Below are positions 45,263 to 53,949 of a stretch of DNA of 64,000 nucleotides, in pieces (position 1 is the stretch's first letter; the number at the start of each line of letters is the position of its first letter). Origin of the DNA: Bradyrhizobium sp. WSM471 (GTDB lineage Bacteria; Pseudomonadota; Alphaproteobacteria; Rhizobiales; Xanthobacteraceae). Below the pieces are notes generated by a model. That model was not told the origin of the DNA, made no database searches, and saw only the letters and a list, made by a program, of their open reading frames with translations. Position numbers and translations under genes: made by a program. The stretch covers positions 5,456,001 through 5,520,000 of the forward strand of contig NZ_CM001442.1 of NCBI RefSeq assembly GCF_000244915.1, given 5' to 3'.

Positions 45263-45763
45263 TCACTGGATCACGACTTCCTTGAACAGCACCGCGCTGA
45301 CCTGGACCGGAGCGACCGCAGCGTTGACGCGCTTGGTCAGCTCCTCCTTGAGGCGGAAGATGCCGGCGGAACCGTTGAGGTCGGAGGAGCGCAGCTCGCG
45401 CGCATAGGTCTGGAAGATGTCGGTGATGCGCGGCATCGTCGGCTTGATCGCCTCGACCTGCTTCTCTTCCTTCAGCTCCAGCACGATCTTGAGCTTCAGA
45501 TATTGCACGCGCTCGCCCGGCGCGCCGGCGAGGTTGACCATGATGTCGGGAACCTCGACGAAAGACGGCGGCTTCGGCGGAGGCGCCGCCTCGGCGTGAT
45601 GCTCGTCGTCGCCGTGACGGAAAAAGAAGAACCAGGTCGCCGCGCCGCCGCCGAGAACGGCGAGCAGGCCCACCACCATGATTATCAGCTTGAACTTGTT
45701 CTTGGGCGGAGCGGCTGCCGCGCCCTCAGTGGCTGCGCCACCTTCCGCTTCATTCTCTGCCAT
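45263..45763 (-). CDS. fliL: Flagellar basal body-associated protein FliL
   Basis: 166 residues with one membrane helix (FKLIIMVVGLLAVLGGGAAT) and a periplasmic FliL domain (PDIMVNLAGAPGERVQYLKL, then RSSDLNGSAGIFRLKEELTK). FliL binds the stator and supports torque. ATG 45763. It starts the fliL-fliM-DUF6468-motE operon, 19 bases before fliM. Confidence 0.93.
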   Translation of the reverse strand: MAENEAEGGAATEGAAAAPPKNKFKLIIMVVGLLAVLGGGAATWFFFFRHGDDEHHAEAAPPPKPPSFVEVPDIMVNLAGAPGERVQYLKLKIVLELKEEKQVEAIKPTMPRITDIFQTYARELRSSDLNGSAGIFRLKEELTKRVNAAVAPVQVSAVLFKEVVIQ

Positions 45764-46143
45764 GATCGCCGCGCTCGCTCATCTCTCAAAAAGGGTCGAA
45801 AGAGCGAAGCTCCTGGCAGACAATGACGCGATACAAATGCCCCAGCGCAGTGCTCCTCTTACCCGCAAACGCTACGGTAATAATGGTTAACGGAACCTTT
45901 CCATTGGGCCTTCGCTAGGAAAAATCTGCCGGGCAAACATGGCTAACAGACCCTTTCTGCCGCCTCCCCGCGCCCTCTAAAAACAGACAAGATATTGAAA
46001 TCGCGCGATATTCCTGCTTGGCACGAGTTTCGCTGAGAAAGGACCGAGACCCAAGGTTTGGGAGAACACGAGGTCTCGTTCACGGGATCGGCCAATGCGC
46101 TTGGGAGAGCGAGCTGGCGGATCTCACTCAGGGGAGATTTCCG
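45764..46143. other. 380-base divergent gap between fliL and flgF
   Basis: Holds a TTAA at 45887-45890 within TGGTTAACGG (half a CtrA box only), a near-palindrome around ATCGCGCGAT at 46000-46009, a sigma-54-type promoter at 46019-46034 for flgF, and the flgF ribosome site GGGGAGA (46131-46137). No gene was seen; the frame that extends flgF upstream lacks a start signal. Confidence 0.6.
46019..46034 (+). promoter_or_regulatory. Sigma-54 promoter of flgF-flgG-flgA-flgH
   Basis: TGGCACG-N4-TCGCT with GG (46020-46021) and GC (46032-46033) separated by exactly 10 bases. It differs from the consensus TGGCACG-N4-TTGCW at one base. Transcription would start near 46046, about 100 bases before flgF. 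Confidence 0.72.
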
Positions 46144-46905
46144 ATGCAGAACGCGCTTCTGATCGGCTTGTCACGACAGATGACGTTGGAACGGCAGATG
46201 GATGTCATCGCCAACAACGTCGCCAACGCCAACACCAACGGCTTCAAGGCCGATCATTCGCTGTTCGAGGAGTACCTCAACTCCAACGCGCGTGAGGACA
46301 ATTTCGTCGCCTCCGACCGCCGGGTCTCCTATGTGCAGGACCGCGGCACCTTCCGCGACGTCGGCCAGGGGCCGATGGAGCCGACCAAGAATCCGCTCGA
46401 CATGGCGATCAGCGGCAACGCCTATTTCGCGGTTCAGGCCAATGGCGCCGAGCGCTACACCCGCGACGGCAAATTCTCGCTCAACAGCACCGGCCAGCTC
46501 GTCACCTCCGACGGCAACCTCGTGCTGGGCACCAGCGGCCCGATCACCTTCCAGCCGACCGACCACGACATCAACGTCGCGCCGGACGGCACCGTCACGG
46601 TACTCGAGGGCACGGCCAAGAACGACTCCATCCGCGGCAAGATCCGCATGGCCTCGTTCGACGATGCGGCCAAGCTGACCAAGCTCGGCGCCAACCTTTA
46701 CGACATCGGCTCCGCCGTCCCGCAGGCCGACACCAAGTCGACTGTGCAGCAGGGCTATGTCGAGAAGTCGAACGTGAACTCGGTCGGTGAGATGAGCCGC
46801 ATGGTCGAAGTCATGCGCAGCTACACCGCCATCGCCAACCTGCTCCAGCAGCAGAGTGACATGCACAAATCGGCGATCGAGAAGCTCGCCGACGTTCCGG
46901 CCTGA
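46144..46905 (+). CDS. flgF: Flagellar proximal rod protein FlgF
   Basis: 253 residues of the rod/hook family. The N-terminal D0 motif MDVIANNVANANTNGFKADH and the C-terminal helix NSVGEMSRMVEVMRSYTAIA flank a small D1 domain with GNAYFAVQANGAERYTRDGK. ATG 46144 is chosen for GGGGAGA seven bases upstream and for the family's usual start. It is the first gene of the sigma-54-driven group and flgG follows after 16 bases. Confidence 0.95.
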   Translation: MQNALLIGLSRQMTLERQMDVIANNVANANTNGFKADHSLFEEYLNSNAREDNFVASDRRVSYVQDRGTFRDVGQGPMEPTKNPLDMAISGNAYFAVQANGAERYTRDGKFSLNSTGQLVTSDGNLVLGTSGPITFQPTDHDINVAPDGTVTVLEGTAKNDSIRGKIRMASFDDAAKLTKLGANLYDIGSAVPQADTKSTVQQGYVEKSNVNSVGEMSRMVEVMRSYTAIANLLQQQSDMHKSAIEKLADVPA

Positions 46906-46921
46906 TTGAGGGAGAACTGAC

Positions 46922-47710
46922 ATGCAGGCGCTTCACACCGCAGCAACCGGAATGGCGGCACAGGAACTCAACGTTCAGGTGATCTCCAACAACATCGCCA
47001 ACCTGCGCACCACCGGATTCAAGAAGCAGACCGCGGCGTTCCAGGACCTGATCTACGAACACGTCCGCCGCGTCGGCGCCCAGTCGTCCGACCAGGGCAC
47101 CATCCTGCCGGTCGGCGTCGACATCGGCGGCGGCGTCAAGACCGTCGGCACCCCGCGCAGCATGACCCAGGGCACGCTGTCGCAGACCGGCAACGACCTC
47201 GACGTGGCCATCACGGGCGAAGGCTTCTTCAAGATACTGATGCCCGACGGCAGCTACCAGTACACCCGCGACGGCACCTTCCAGATGGACAATCAGGGGC
47301 GCATCGTCACCGCGCAGGGCAACCCGGTGCAACCGACGATCACGATCCCGAACAACGCCTCGGGCCTCACCATCAACGTGCAGGGCCAGGTCTCGGTGAC
47401 GCTGCCGGGTTCGTCGACCTCGGCAGTCCAGGGCCAGATCGGCCTGACCCGCTTCATCAACAAGGCCGGCCTCCAGCCGGTCGGCAACAATCAGTTCACC
47501 GAGACGCCCTCCTCCGGCCCGCCGCAGGACGGTACCGCGAGCTCCGAAGGTTTCGGCAACATCACCCAGAGCAGCCTCGAGCAGGCCAATGTCGACGTCG
47601 TCTCGGAAATGAGCGACCTGATCGCCGCCCAGCGCGCCTACGAGATGAACGCCAAGGTGATCAGCGCCGCCGACCAGATGATGCAGTCGACCACGGCGCT
47701 GTTCCGCTGA
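46922..47710 (+). CDS. flgG: Flagellar distal rod protein FlgG
   Basis: 262 residues, the standard length. The start MQALHTAATGMAAQELNVQV, then ISNNIANLRTTGFKKQTAAF, and the distal-rod insert and DLDVAITGEGFFKILMPDGS identify FlgG. The C-terminal MSDLIAAQRAYEMNAKVISA closes the coiled coil. It makes the drive-shaft segment passing the L and P rings. ATG 46922 follows GAGGGAG. Confidence 0.96.
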   Translation: MQALHTAATGMAAQELNVQVISNNIANLRTTGFKKQTAAFQDLIYEHVRRVGAQSSDQGTILPVGVDIGGGVKTVGTPRSMTQGTLSQTGNDLDVAITGEGFFKILMPDGSYQYTRDGTFQMDNQGRIVTAQGNPVQPTITIPNNASGLTINVQGQVSVTLPGSSTSAVQGQIGLTRFINKAGLQPVGNNQFTETPSSGPPQDGTASSEGFGNITQSSLEQANVDVVSEMSDLIAAQRAYEMNAKVISAADQMMQSTTALFR

Positions 47711-47720
47711 GGTGATGACG

Positions 47721-48860
47721 ATGATCCGCACCACCCTCGCCACCATCTCCGCTCTCCTCGTGCTGGCGCTGCCCGCACGGGCCGCCGACGACTTCATCGC
47801 GACGCCGACGCTGCGCGCGAGCATCACCGTGACCTCGGACGTGGTGCGGGTCGGCGATCTCATCGACAATGCCGGCTCGGCCGCGCTGATCCCGCTCTAC
47901 CGCTCACCCGATCTCGGCACCACCGGTGCGCTGCCGGTCGCGCAGGTGCTGGCGGTCTTGCGCGCGAAGCAGGTGATCGGCGTGATGACCGGCGACATCA
48001 AGGAGGTCCAGGTCACTCGTCTCGCCCGCACGCTCGTGAACAAGGACCTCGAAACCGCGGTCGCCTCGGCGCTCGAGCGCCGCTTCGGGCTTGGCGATGC
48101 CGCCAACATCTCCGTCACGTTCGACCGTGGCATCGCCGACATGCGGTTGGATGCCTCCAACACCGGCGCACTGCAGCCGGTCGCGACCCGTTACGACGCC
48201 CGCAGCGGCCGTTTCGACATCGCCTTCGAGATCAACAACGACAACAATCCGGCGCCGACCAAGCTGCGTTTCACCGGCACCGCGATCGAGACGGTGGAAG
48301 TGGCGGTGCTGACGCGCGATATCGATCGCGTCGATCTCCTGAAGGCGTCCGACGTCGCCATGGAGCGCCGGCCGAAGGCCGAGGTCATCGGTGAGGCCGC
48401 CTCGCGCGATCGCACGCTCGGCATGCAACTCCGCCGGCCGATGCGGGCGGGGACGCCGATCCGCGTCGCCGACATCGTCAAGCCCGACTTCGTGCAGCGC
48501 GACCAGAACGTCACCGTCATCTACCAAGTCCCCGGAATCTATCTCACCACACGCGGCAAGGCGATCGAGAGCGGCGCCGAGGGCGACACCATCAGCGTGC
48601 TCAACCTGCAGACCAAGCGCACCCTGAGCGGCGTCGTCACCGGCCGCGGCCAGGTGACGGTCCAGGGCGCCAGCCAGGCCGCGCCGATGCCGGCCGCGGT
48701 CGAGCAGACCTCCTCGCTCAAGCGCGACGAGGCGCCCGCCCCGGTCGATACCGCAGCCCTCGTCCGGAACCTGGTCCAGACCCCGGCATCCCCGGCGCAG
48801 ATCGCGCAAGCCCAGATCCCGCAAGTTCGCGTCTCGCAAGCTCCAGCCAAGTCAGAGTAA
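47721..48860 (+). CDS. flgA: P-ring assembly chaperone FlgA
   Basis: 379 residues. A signal peptide (TTLATISALLVLALPARA) is followed by a long N-terminal region and the SAF-type FlgA domain with VEVAVLTRDIDRVDLLKASD and MEMRR-like sequences, and IVKPDFVQRDQNVTVIYQVP near 260-280. FlgA helps FlgI assemble into the P ring in the periplasm. ATG 47721 with GAGG eight bases upstream; ATG 47715 and GTG 47712 are in frame. The C-terminus carries an extra Gln/Ala/Pro-rich tail, so it is longer than the enteric protein (about 220). Confidence 0.92.
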   Translation: MIRTTLATISALLVLALPARAADDFIATPTLRASITVTSDVVRVGDLIDNAGSAALIPLYRSPDLGTTGALPVAQVLAVLRAKQVIGVMTGDIKEVQVTRLARTLVNKDLETAVASALERRFGLGDAANISVTFDRGIADMRLDASNTGALQPVATRYDARSGRFDIAFEINNDNNPAPTKLRFTGTAIETVEVAVLTRDIDRVDLLKASDVAMERRPKAEVIGEAASRDRTLGMQLRRPMRAGTPIRVADIVKPDFVQRDQNVTVIYQVPGIYLTTRGKAIESGAEGDTISVLNLQTKRTLSGVVTGRGQVTVQGASQAAPMPAAVEQTSSLKRDEAPAPVDTAALVRNLVQTPASPAQIAQAQIPQVRVSQAPAKSE

Positions 48861-48863
48861 GTC

Positions 48864-49631
48864 ATGTCCAGGTTCAGTTCGGCTCTTCGTCTCCGTCGCA
48901 TCGCGATCTCTGCCCTGCTGCTGGCGACTTGCGCGCTGGCGAGCGGCTGCTCCTCGATCGACCGTTTGTCGCAGATCGGCGAGCAGCCGAAATTGTCGGC
49001 GATCGATAATCCGACGACGCAGCCCGGTTACAAGCCGGTGCAGATGCCGATGCCGAAGCCGGAAGTCGCCTCCTACAATCCGAACTCGCTGTGGCGCAGC
49101 GGCAGCCGCGCCTTCTTCAAGGACCAGCGCGCCCATCAGGTCGGCGACATCCTGACAGTGGCCGTGAACATCACCGACAAGGCCAATATCGAAAACGACA
49201 CTCAGCGTAGCCGCACCAACAAGGAAGACTCCGGAATCACCGACTTCATCGGCGCCAAGACATTGGGCGCCCAAGCGCAGAAGGTGTTGCCCGGCCGCAT
49301 CCTCACCGCTGACTCGACCGCGTCCAGCGAGGGCAAAGGAAGCGTGGACCGCAAGGAGGCGTTGCAGACCAACGTCGCCGCTGTCGTCACCCAGGTCCTG
49401 CCCAACGGCAACCTTGTGGTCGAAGGCAAGCAGGAGATCCGCGTCAACTACGAGATCCGCGAGCTCATCGTCGCCGGCATCGTCCGCCCCGAAGACATCC
49501 AGAGCGACAATACGATCGATTCCACCAAGATCGCGCAGGCGCGCATCGCCTACGGCGGCCGCGGCCAGATCATGGACGTGCAGCAACCGCGCTATGGCCA
49601 GCAAGTCATGGACGTGCTGCTGCCCTTCTAG
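48864..49631 (+). CDS. flgH: Flagellar L-ring lipoprotein FlgH
   Basis: 255 residues. It has a lipoprotein signal peptide with lipobox LASGC (Cys at about residue 29), then the FlgH core: NPNSLWRSGSRAFFKDQRAH, VGDILTVAVNITDKANIEND and NLVVEGKQEIRVNYEIRELI. It forms the outer-membrane L ring. ATG 48864, 3 bases after flgA. It is the last gene of the flgFGAH operon. Confidence 0.95.
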   Translation: MSRFSSALRLRRIAISALLLATCALASGCSSIDRLSQIGEQPKLSAIDNPTTQPGYKPVQMPMPKPEVASYNPNSLWRSGSRAFFKDQRAHQVGDILTVAVNITDKANIENDTQRSRTNKEDSGITDFIGAKTLGAQAQKVLPGRILTADSTASSEGKGSVDRKEALQTNVAAVVTQVLPNGNLVVEGKQEIRVNYEIRELIVAGIVRPEDIQSDNTIDSTKIAQARIAYGGRGQIMDVQQPRYGQQVMDVLLPF

Positions 49632-49807
49632 CCTTCTCCCGAGCTCCCACATCGTGTTCGCGAATCTAGGCGCGGACGACGATGTACGACGCGGCCCTCG
49701 CTAGCTCCCCTGGCGAGGGCCGCATGTATTTTGGCGATGGCTGCATACAGCGCTCAGGCACGCGCGATTGTAGCGACGCCGCTATCCCCCTCTCCGCCCT
49801 CTCAACT

Positions 49808-49906
49808 GTCATCGCCCGCGAAGGCGGGCGATCCGGTATTTCGAGACGTCAGTGATGAGCCGAGAAGCCGCGGCATCCTGGATTCCCTGCCTTCGCGGGG
49901 AATGAC
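49808..49906. repeat. Dispersed palindromic intergenic repeat
   Basis: GTCATCGCCCGCGAAGGCG at the left faces GCCTTCGCGGGGAATGAC at the right, with GGCGATCCGGTATT and CCTGGATTCCC inside. This is a roughly 100-base imperfect inverted repeat between convergent flgH and a hydratase gene. It is related to the fragment at 11164-11206. The rest of the 295-base gap shows no gene. Confidence 0.65.
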
Positions 49907-49926
49907 TGCGGGGAGTACCGCGGCGC

Positions 49927-50706
49927 CTAAGTAAACTCCGCCTCCACCGTCCCCAGCCCGTCCAGCTCCATCCGCACCTTGTCGCCGGCTTTCAGCCACA
50001 GCGTCTTCACCAGGCTCCCGGTGAGAACGAGCTGTCCCGCGTGAAGACCCTTGCCCTCGGCGGCGAGATGGTTGGCGAGCCAGGCGAGTGCGTTGTGGGG
50101 ATGGCCGAGCACGTCGGCGCCGGTGCCGTGGCTGACCTCCTCGCCGTTGACGATGGCGCGGCCTTTGACGGCCTTCAGGTCCGGCACCGACGAGCGCGGC
50201 ACGACCTCGCCCAGCACGCAGCCGGCGGCGAAGAAATCGTCGGCGATCAACGTCGGCGCCCCCATCGTTTCCCACTTCACATAGCGGTCGTCGACGATCT
50301 CGATCGCGGGATGATAGGCCTCGACGGCTTCGCCGACCCATTCGGCCGTGAACGGCGCCTCGCCGGCGGCGAGATTGCGCTTCAACCGCACCGCGATCTC
50401 GCACTCGACGCCGACGCGGACATAGTCGGCAGCGGCGAGCCGCACGCCGCTGTCGTGCACGCCCTTCTGGAACACGCCGCCGCCGCATGGGTGTGGAATG
50501 CCGATGTAATCCTGCATCACCTGGCTGGTGCAGCCGATCTTGTAGCCGACAAGCGGGCCCGCATGCGGCAGCAGCAGATCGTGCAGCGCGCGCTGGACCT
50601 GATAGCCCTCGGCTTCATCGGCGGGAGGAACTTCGAGCGCCGCGAGCGGCGCATGGTTGCGGCGCGCCAGCGCGATCGCCTTTGCGGCTGCGAGAATTCT
50701 GTCCAT
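49927..50706 (-). CDS. 2-keto-4-pentenoate hydratase (FAH family)
   Basis: 259 residues of the MhpD/fumarylacetoacetate-hydrolase-like family. The blocks GPLVGYKIGCTSQVMQDYIG near 50-70 and VGVECEIAVRLKRNL near 102-116, the latter with the metal-binding acidic residues, and LAWLANHLAAEGKGLHAGQL near 210 are conserved. It hydrates 2-hydroxypentadienoate-type intermediates of aromatic meta-cleavage. No other meta-cleavage genes are nearby, so the substrate remains open. ATG 50706. It interrupts the flagellar region together with the next genes. Confidence 0.85.
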   Translation of the reverse strand: MDRILAAAKAIALARRNHAPLAALEVPPADEAEGYQVQRALHDLLLPHAGPLVGYKIGCTSQVMQDYIGIPHPCGGGVFQKGVHDSGVRLAAADYVRVGVECEIAVRLKRNLAAGEAPFTAEWVGEAVEAYHPAIEIVDDRYVKWETMGAPTLIADDFFAAGCVLGEVVPRSSVPDLKAVKGRAIVNGEEVSHGTGADVLGHPHNALAWLANHLAAEGKGLHAGQLVLTGSLVKTLWLKAGDKVRMELDGLGTVEAEFT

Positions 50707-50801
50707 CGGCGCCGGCTCCCACGCTACGCAATCAGGGGCGGCACTTCAGCATCCCGGCCGGGGCGTGACAAGCGCGGGCCGAAGAACGGCCAAGGGTGCC
50801 C

Positions 50802-51836
50802 TCAGTCCTTGACCAAGCCGAGCCGAATCAGGCTCTCGGCCGTCGCGAGGATCGCTTCATCGTTGGAGCGGGCCTGCCAGCCGAGCAGCGACCTGGCCTT
50901 GACGCTGGTGGAATGCCTGACCCTTCCGAGCATCGGCACCACGGCGCGCAACAGCGGAATCCGGTTCGCGGCGAGCCGCACCAGCCAGTCCGGAGCCTGG
51001 AGCCGAGGAACCCGGCGCGCGGCCGGTCCGAGTTCCTCCCGCAGCAACTTGGCGATGTCGAGGATCGACATCGTCGCGCCGGAGACTGCGATGAAGCGCT
51101 CGCCGTTGGCCTCGGGCGCCGTCATCGCCCGCAGGTGCAGGTCGGCGACGTCGCGCACGTCCACCACGCCGAAATAGACCCGCGGCACCGCCGGCACGGC
51201 GCCGTCGAGCAGCGATTTGACAATTTCGATCGAGCCGGAGAAATCCGGCCCCAGTACGGGGCCAAAAATGCCGGCGGGGTTGACGACGGACAATTCGAGC
51301 CCGCCGCCCTCCCGCGCGACAAAGTCCCAGGCCGCCCGCTCGGCCAATGTCTTGGACTTGACGTAGGGCTGCACATCGGCGCCGTCGAGATTAGTCCAGT
51401 CGGACTCGTCGAACGGCTTGTCGCGCGGCGGATGGCCGTAACCGATCGCGCCCAGCGACGAGGTGATGACGACGCGCCTGACGCCGGCCTCCCGTGCGGC
51501 ACGCAGCACCCGCAGCGTGCCGTCCCGGGCCGGGATGATCATCTCGTTCTCGTCCGCGGGCACGCTGGTCGACAAGGGCGAAGCGACATGCAGCACGTAG
51601 TCGCAGCCCGCAACTGCCTCGCGCCAGCCTTGGTCTGCCGTGAGGTCCGCGGTGAAGAGGGACAGGCTGTCGGGCGAGGCCGCGCCGCCCTCGCACAGCA
51701 TCGCCCGCACCTCGGCTTTCCGGTCCGGCCGGCGCACCGTCGTCCGAACCTCGTGGCCGGCGGCCAGAAGTTGCAGGACGACATGAATGCCGACGAAGCC
51801 GGATCCGCCGGTGACCAGAACGGTGCTCATTGTCAA
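50802..51836 (-). CDS. NAD(P)-dependent epimerase/aldehyde reductase (extended SDR)
   Basis: 344 residues. The Rossmann motif GGSGFVGIHVVLQLL is at the N-terminus. The block VTTVRRPDRKAEV-like after strand 2 suggests NADP preference, catalytic YVKSKTLAE (YxxxK) is near 176, and RRVVITSSLGAIGYG precedes it. The pattern is that of dihydroflavonol-reductase-like aldehyde/ketone reductases. It is divergent from an HxlR regulator, 89 bases apart, which probably controls it in response to an electrophile or quinone. ATG 51836. Confidence 0.87.
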   Translation of the reverse strand: MTMSTVLVTGGSGFVGIHVVLQLLAAGHEVRTTVRRPDRKAEVRAMLCEGGAASPDSLSLFTADLTADQGWREAVAGCDYVLHVASPLSTSVPADENEMIIPARDGTLRVLRAAREAGVRRVVITSSLGAIGYGHPPRDKPFDESDWTNLDGADVQPYVKSKTLAERAAWDFVAREGGGLELSVVNPAGIFGPVLGPDFSGSIEIVKSLLDGAVPAVPRVYFGVVDVRDVADLHLRAMTAPEANGERFIAVSGATMSILDIAKLLREELGPAARRVPRLQAPDWLVRLAANRIPLLRAVVPMLGRVRHSTSVKARSLLGWQARSNDEAILATAESLIRLGLVKD

Positions 51837-51925
51837 ATTTCCCTTTGCTCGGGACCGGCGAATTGGTTCCGCGCAGGCCCTGCCCAGCGCCGCATCTGGT
51901 CACTATCTGCTGCCGAACAAGTAGA

Positions 51926-52324
51926 ATGGATTTCGAGACCGGTATGGAAAACCTGACCAGCATTTGCGAGGGCGACTGCGATTGCAGCCCCGACCCCATC
52001 CTGCTCGCCGACTTCAAGCGAACCATCCATGCCCTCGGCGGCAAATGGAAACTGGAGATCCTGTTCGCGCTGATGAACGGCGCGGTTCGTTTCGGCGCTT
52101 TGCGACGATCGATCGGCGGTATCACCCAGCACATGCTGACCGTGCAGCTGCGCGAGCTCGAGCAGGACGGGCTGGTGTCGCGCACCGCCTTCTCGGAGAA
52201 GCCGCTGCGGGTCGAGTACGGGCTGACGGATGCGGCTTACGGCCTGCTGCCGGCGTTTAAGGAAATATTGAGCTGGTCCAGGCTTTATGGGGATGCGCGC
52301 CTTGCAGCGTCGCATCAGGCCTGA
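51926..52324 (+). CDS. HxlR-family transcriptional regulator
   Basis: 132 residues from ATG 51926 (ATG 51944 is an alternative). The winged helix has ALGGKWKLEILFALMNGAVR and RRSIGGITQHMLTVQLRELE followed by the wing EKPLRVEYGLTDAAYGLLP, all typical of HxlR. The N-terminus holds Cys in ICEGDCDCS, three cysteines that could sense electrophiles or oxidants as in HypR/QorR-type members. It is divergent from the reductase gene, its likely target. Confidence 0.86.
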   Translation: MDFETGMENLTSICEGDCDCSPDPILLADFKRTIHALGGKWKLEILFALMNGAVRFGALRRSIGGITQHMLTVQLRELEQDGLVSRTAFSEKPLRVEYGLTDAAYGLLPAFKEILSWSRLYGDARLAASHQA

Positions 52325-52608
52325 TTGCAGCAAGGCGTGAAGCTGCTGGATCAGTGCCTCAACACTCGAGTTGATGTCCTTGATGCGACTCGCAAAACGT
52401 CCCGCACCTGAAGTGAAGGCTGTTTCTCATCCGAACTCACGTGAGCTCGGAGGAGTTGAGTCTAGCCCATTGATCGCGATTCACTTTTCGTGATTGCGCT
52501 CGCGCGCCGAACGCGCGGTTGCAAGCGACAGGCAAAACGCCGATCACGGCGCGAAAAGGCGCGCCTTGCGTTCAAAAAACAAAGAGCCGCATCGCTGCGG
52601 CTCGGACT
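52325..52608. other. 284-base gap before dksA 3' end
   Basis: Between the HxlR gene and the convergent dksA. Apart from the dksA terminator at its right end I see no gene or regulatory element. Confidence 0.4.
52575..52603 (-). terminator. Terminator of dksA
   Basis: On the minus strand GAGCCGCA pairs with TGCGGCTC (8 bp) around a GCGA loop, followed by TTTGTTTTTT. It begins 5 bases after the dksA stop. Confidence 0.85.
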
Positions 52609-53019
52609 CTATTCGTCGCGATAGACCTTCTCGCGTTTCTCGTGGCGCTCCTGCGCTTCCACCGAGAGCGTCGCGATGGGACGGGCCTCGAGCCGCTTCA
52701 ACGAGATCGGCTCGCCGGTGTCCTCGCAATAGCCGTAGGTGTTGTCCTCGATACGCTGGAGCGCGGCGTCGATCTTGGCGATCAACTTGCGCTGGCGGTC
52801 GCGGGCACGGAGTTCGATGGCGCGGTCGGTTTCGGACGATGCCCGATCGGCGAGATCGGGGTGGTTCACGTTCTCCTCCTGCAGGGCCTGCAGGGTGAGT
52901 TTGGACTCTTTGAGGATCTCATCCTTCCAGGCGAGGAGCTTCAAGCGGAAGTACTCCTTCTGCCTGTCGTTCATGAAAGGCTCTTTTTCGGTCGGTCGGT
53001 AGTTTTTCAACTTTTCCAA
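52609..53019 (-). CDS. dksA: RNA polymerase-binding protein DksA, single-cysteine type
   Basis: 136 residues. It has a helical coiled coil (about 30-85, FRLKLLAWKDEILKESK to ELRARDRQRKLIAKIDAAL) with the acidic tip, then the globular end TYGYCEDTGEPISLKRLEAR. The canonical four-cysteine zinc site is replaced by Cys-Thr and Ser-Ala (CEDT then 17 residues, SVEA), the form known from Rhodobacter sphaeroides. It acts in the ppGpp stringent response on RNA polymerase. TTG start at 53019 is preferred because the YRPTEKEPFMN segment matches conserved DksA N-termini; ATG 52974 would cut it off. Confidence 0.93.
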   Translation of the reverse strand: MEKLKNYRPTEKEPFMNDRQKEYFRLKLLAWKDEILKESKLTLQALQEENVNHPDLADRASSETDRAIELRARDRQRKLIAKIDAALQRIEDNTYGYCEDTGEPISLKRLEARPIATLSVEAQERHEKREKVYRDE

Positions 53020-53189
53020 GGGCGGCCTATCTGTCTAAGCAACGACTCGTTCGCGGAACAGGGTCCGCTGAGCGGGGCGTTATATAGCGGCCTCCTGTGA
53101 CAGACAATGTTTCCCTGATCGCCCGACCGGCGCCCCCAAGCCCTTGCACAGGAAGGTTTATCCTGGAGGGCCCGGGAGCGGCCGACGGC

Positions 53190-53801
53190 CTAGTAGCCGA
53201 CCGTGAAACGCCGCCTCTCATGGGCCGGCCGCTCGATCTCGTCGGCGAGCGCGATGGCGTAATCCGCGAAGCTGATCCAGCTCTTCCCGTTCGCATCTGC
53301 GAGAAGCTGATCGGTCCCAAGCCGGAACTTGCCGGTGCGCTCCCCCTCGATGAACAGGGCGGACGGCGAGATGAAGGTCCAGTTCAGCTCCTTTTCCTGC
53401 CGCAGCAGGTCGAGAAAGGCCGAACCTGCCTCCGCCTCAGCCTTGTACTGAGCCGGAAAGCCGGGAGTTGTCACCAGTTTGACGCCCGGAGCCACTTCCA
53501 GACTGCCGGCCCCGCCGACGACGAGATAACGGCCGACCTTGGAGTCCTTGGCCGCACCGATCAGCTTGAGCGCATCGCTGGCCAGGAAGTGCACGGAACT
53601 CACGGCGACGTCGTGCCCGGCCCACAGCTTGGCAAGGCCTGGCTGGTCGAGCACGTCCCCCTTGGTGGGGGTGACGTTCGGCAGGACCGCGATCTTCTCG
53701 GGGTTGCGGGCGATGGCCGTCACCCTGTGGCCGCGGCGGGACAGTTCCTTGGTGATCTCCGACCCGGCCCGGCCCGAGGCGCCGGCAACTGCGATTTTCA
53801 T
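53190..53801 (-). CDS. NAD(P)-binding oxidoreductase, NmrA/YwnB-like atypical SDR
   Basis: 203 residues. The Rossmann motif KIAVAGASGRAGSEITKEL is at the start, with TAIARNPEKIAVLPNVTPTK after the second strand, GRYLVVGGAGSLEVAPG mid-protein and WTFISPSALF after it. The YxxxK catalytic pair is not evident in the usual place, as is typical of atypical SDRs that reduce flavins or act as sensors. It is divergent from an HxlR regulator with direct GGTAACTA repeats in the gap. Confidence 0.83.
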   Translation of the reverse strand: MKIAVAGASGRAGSEITKELSRRGHRVTAIARNPEKIAVLPNVTPTKGDVLDQPGLAKLWAGHDVAVSSVHFLASDALKLIGAAKDSKVGRYLVVGGAGSLEVAPGVKLVTTPGFPAQYKAEAEAGSAFLDLLRQEKELNWTFISPSALFIEGERTGKFRLGTDQLLADANGKSWISFADYAIALADEIERPAHERRRFTVGY

Positions 53802-53822
53802 GGAAGGCTCCTTTGCTTCTTT

Positions 53823-53840
53823 GGTAACTATCGGTAACTA
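53823..53840. promoter_or_regulatory. Candidate HxlR operator repeats
   Basis: GGTAACTA occurs twice, at 53823-53830 and 53833-53840, spaced by ten bases, one helical turn. It lies in the 148-base gap between the NmrA-like gene and its divergent HxlR regulator. A further GGAGTAACCGG block is near 53895. Function is inferred from position only. Confidence 0.4.
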
Positions 53841-53949
53841 GATATCGCAAAGAGCGCTGGTGTTAAGAGAGCACTTTGTGCTTACCTGATTACACCGGAG
53901 TAACCGGCGGCGGCCGGCAAATGAGCGGAATGGATCGTGAGGACCGACG

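Noticed and set aside
45887..45901. CtrA box before fliL
   Set aside because: Only one TTAA half is present; the second half reads TTTC, so the match is too weak to list as a site.
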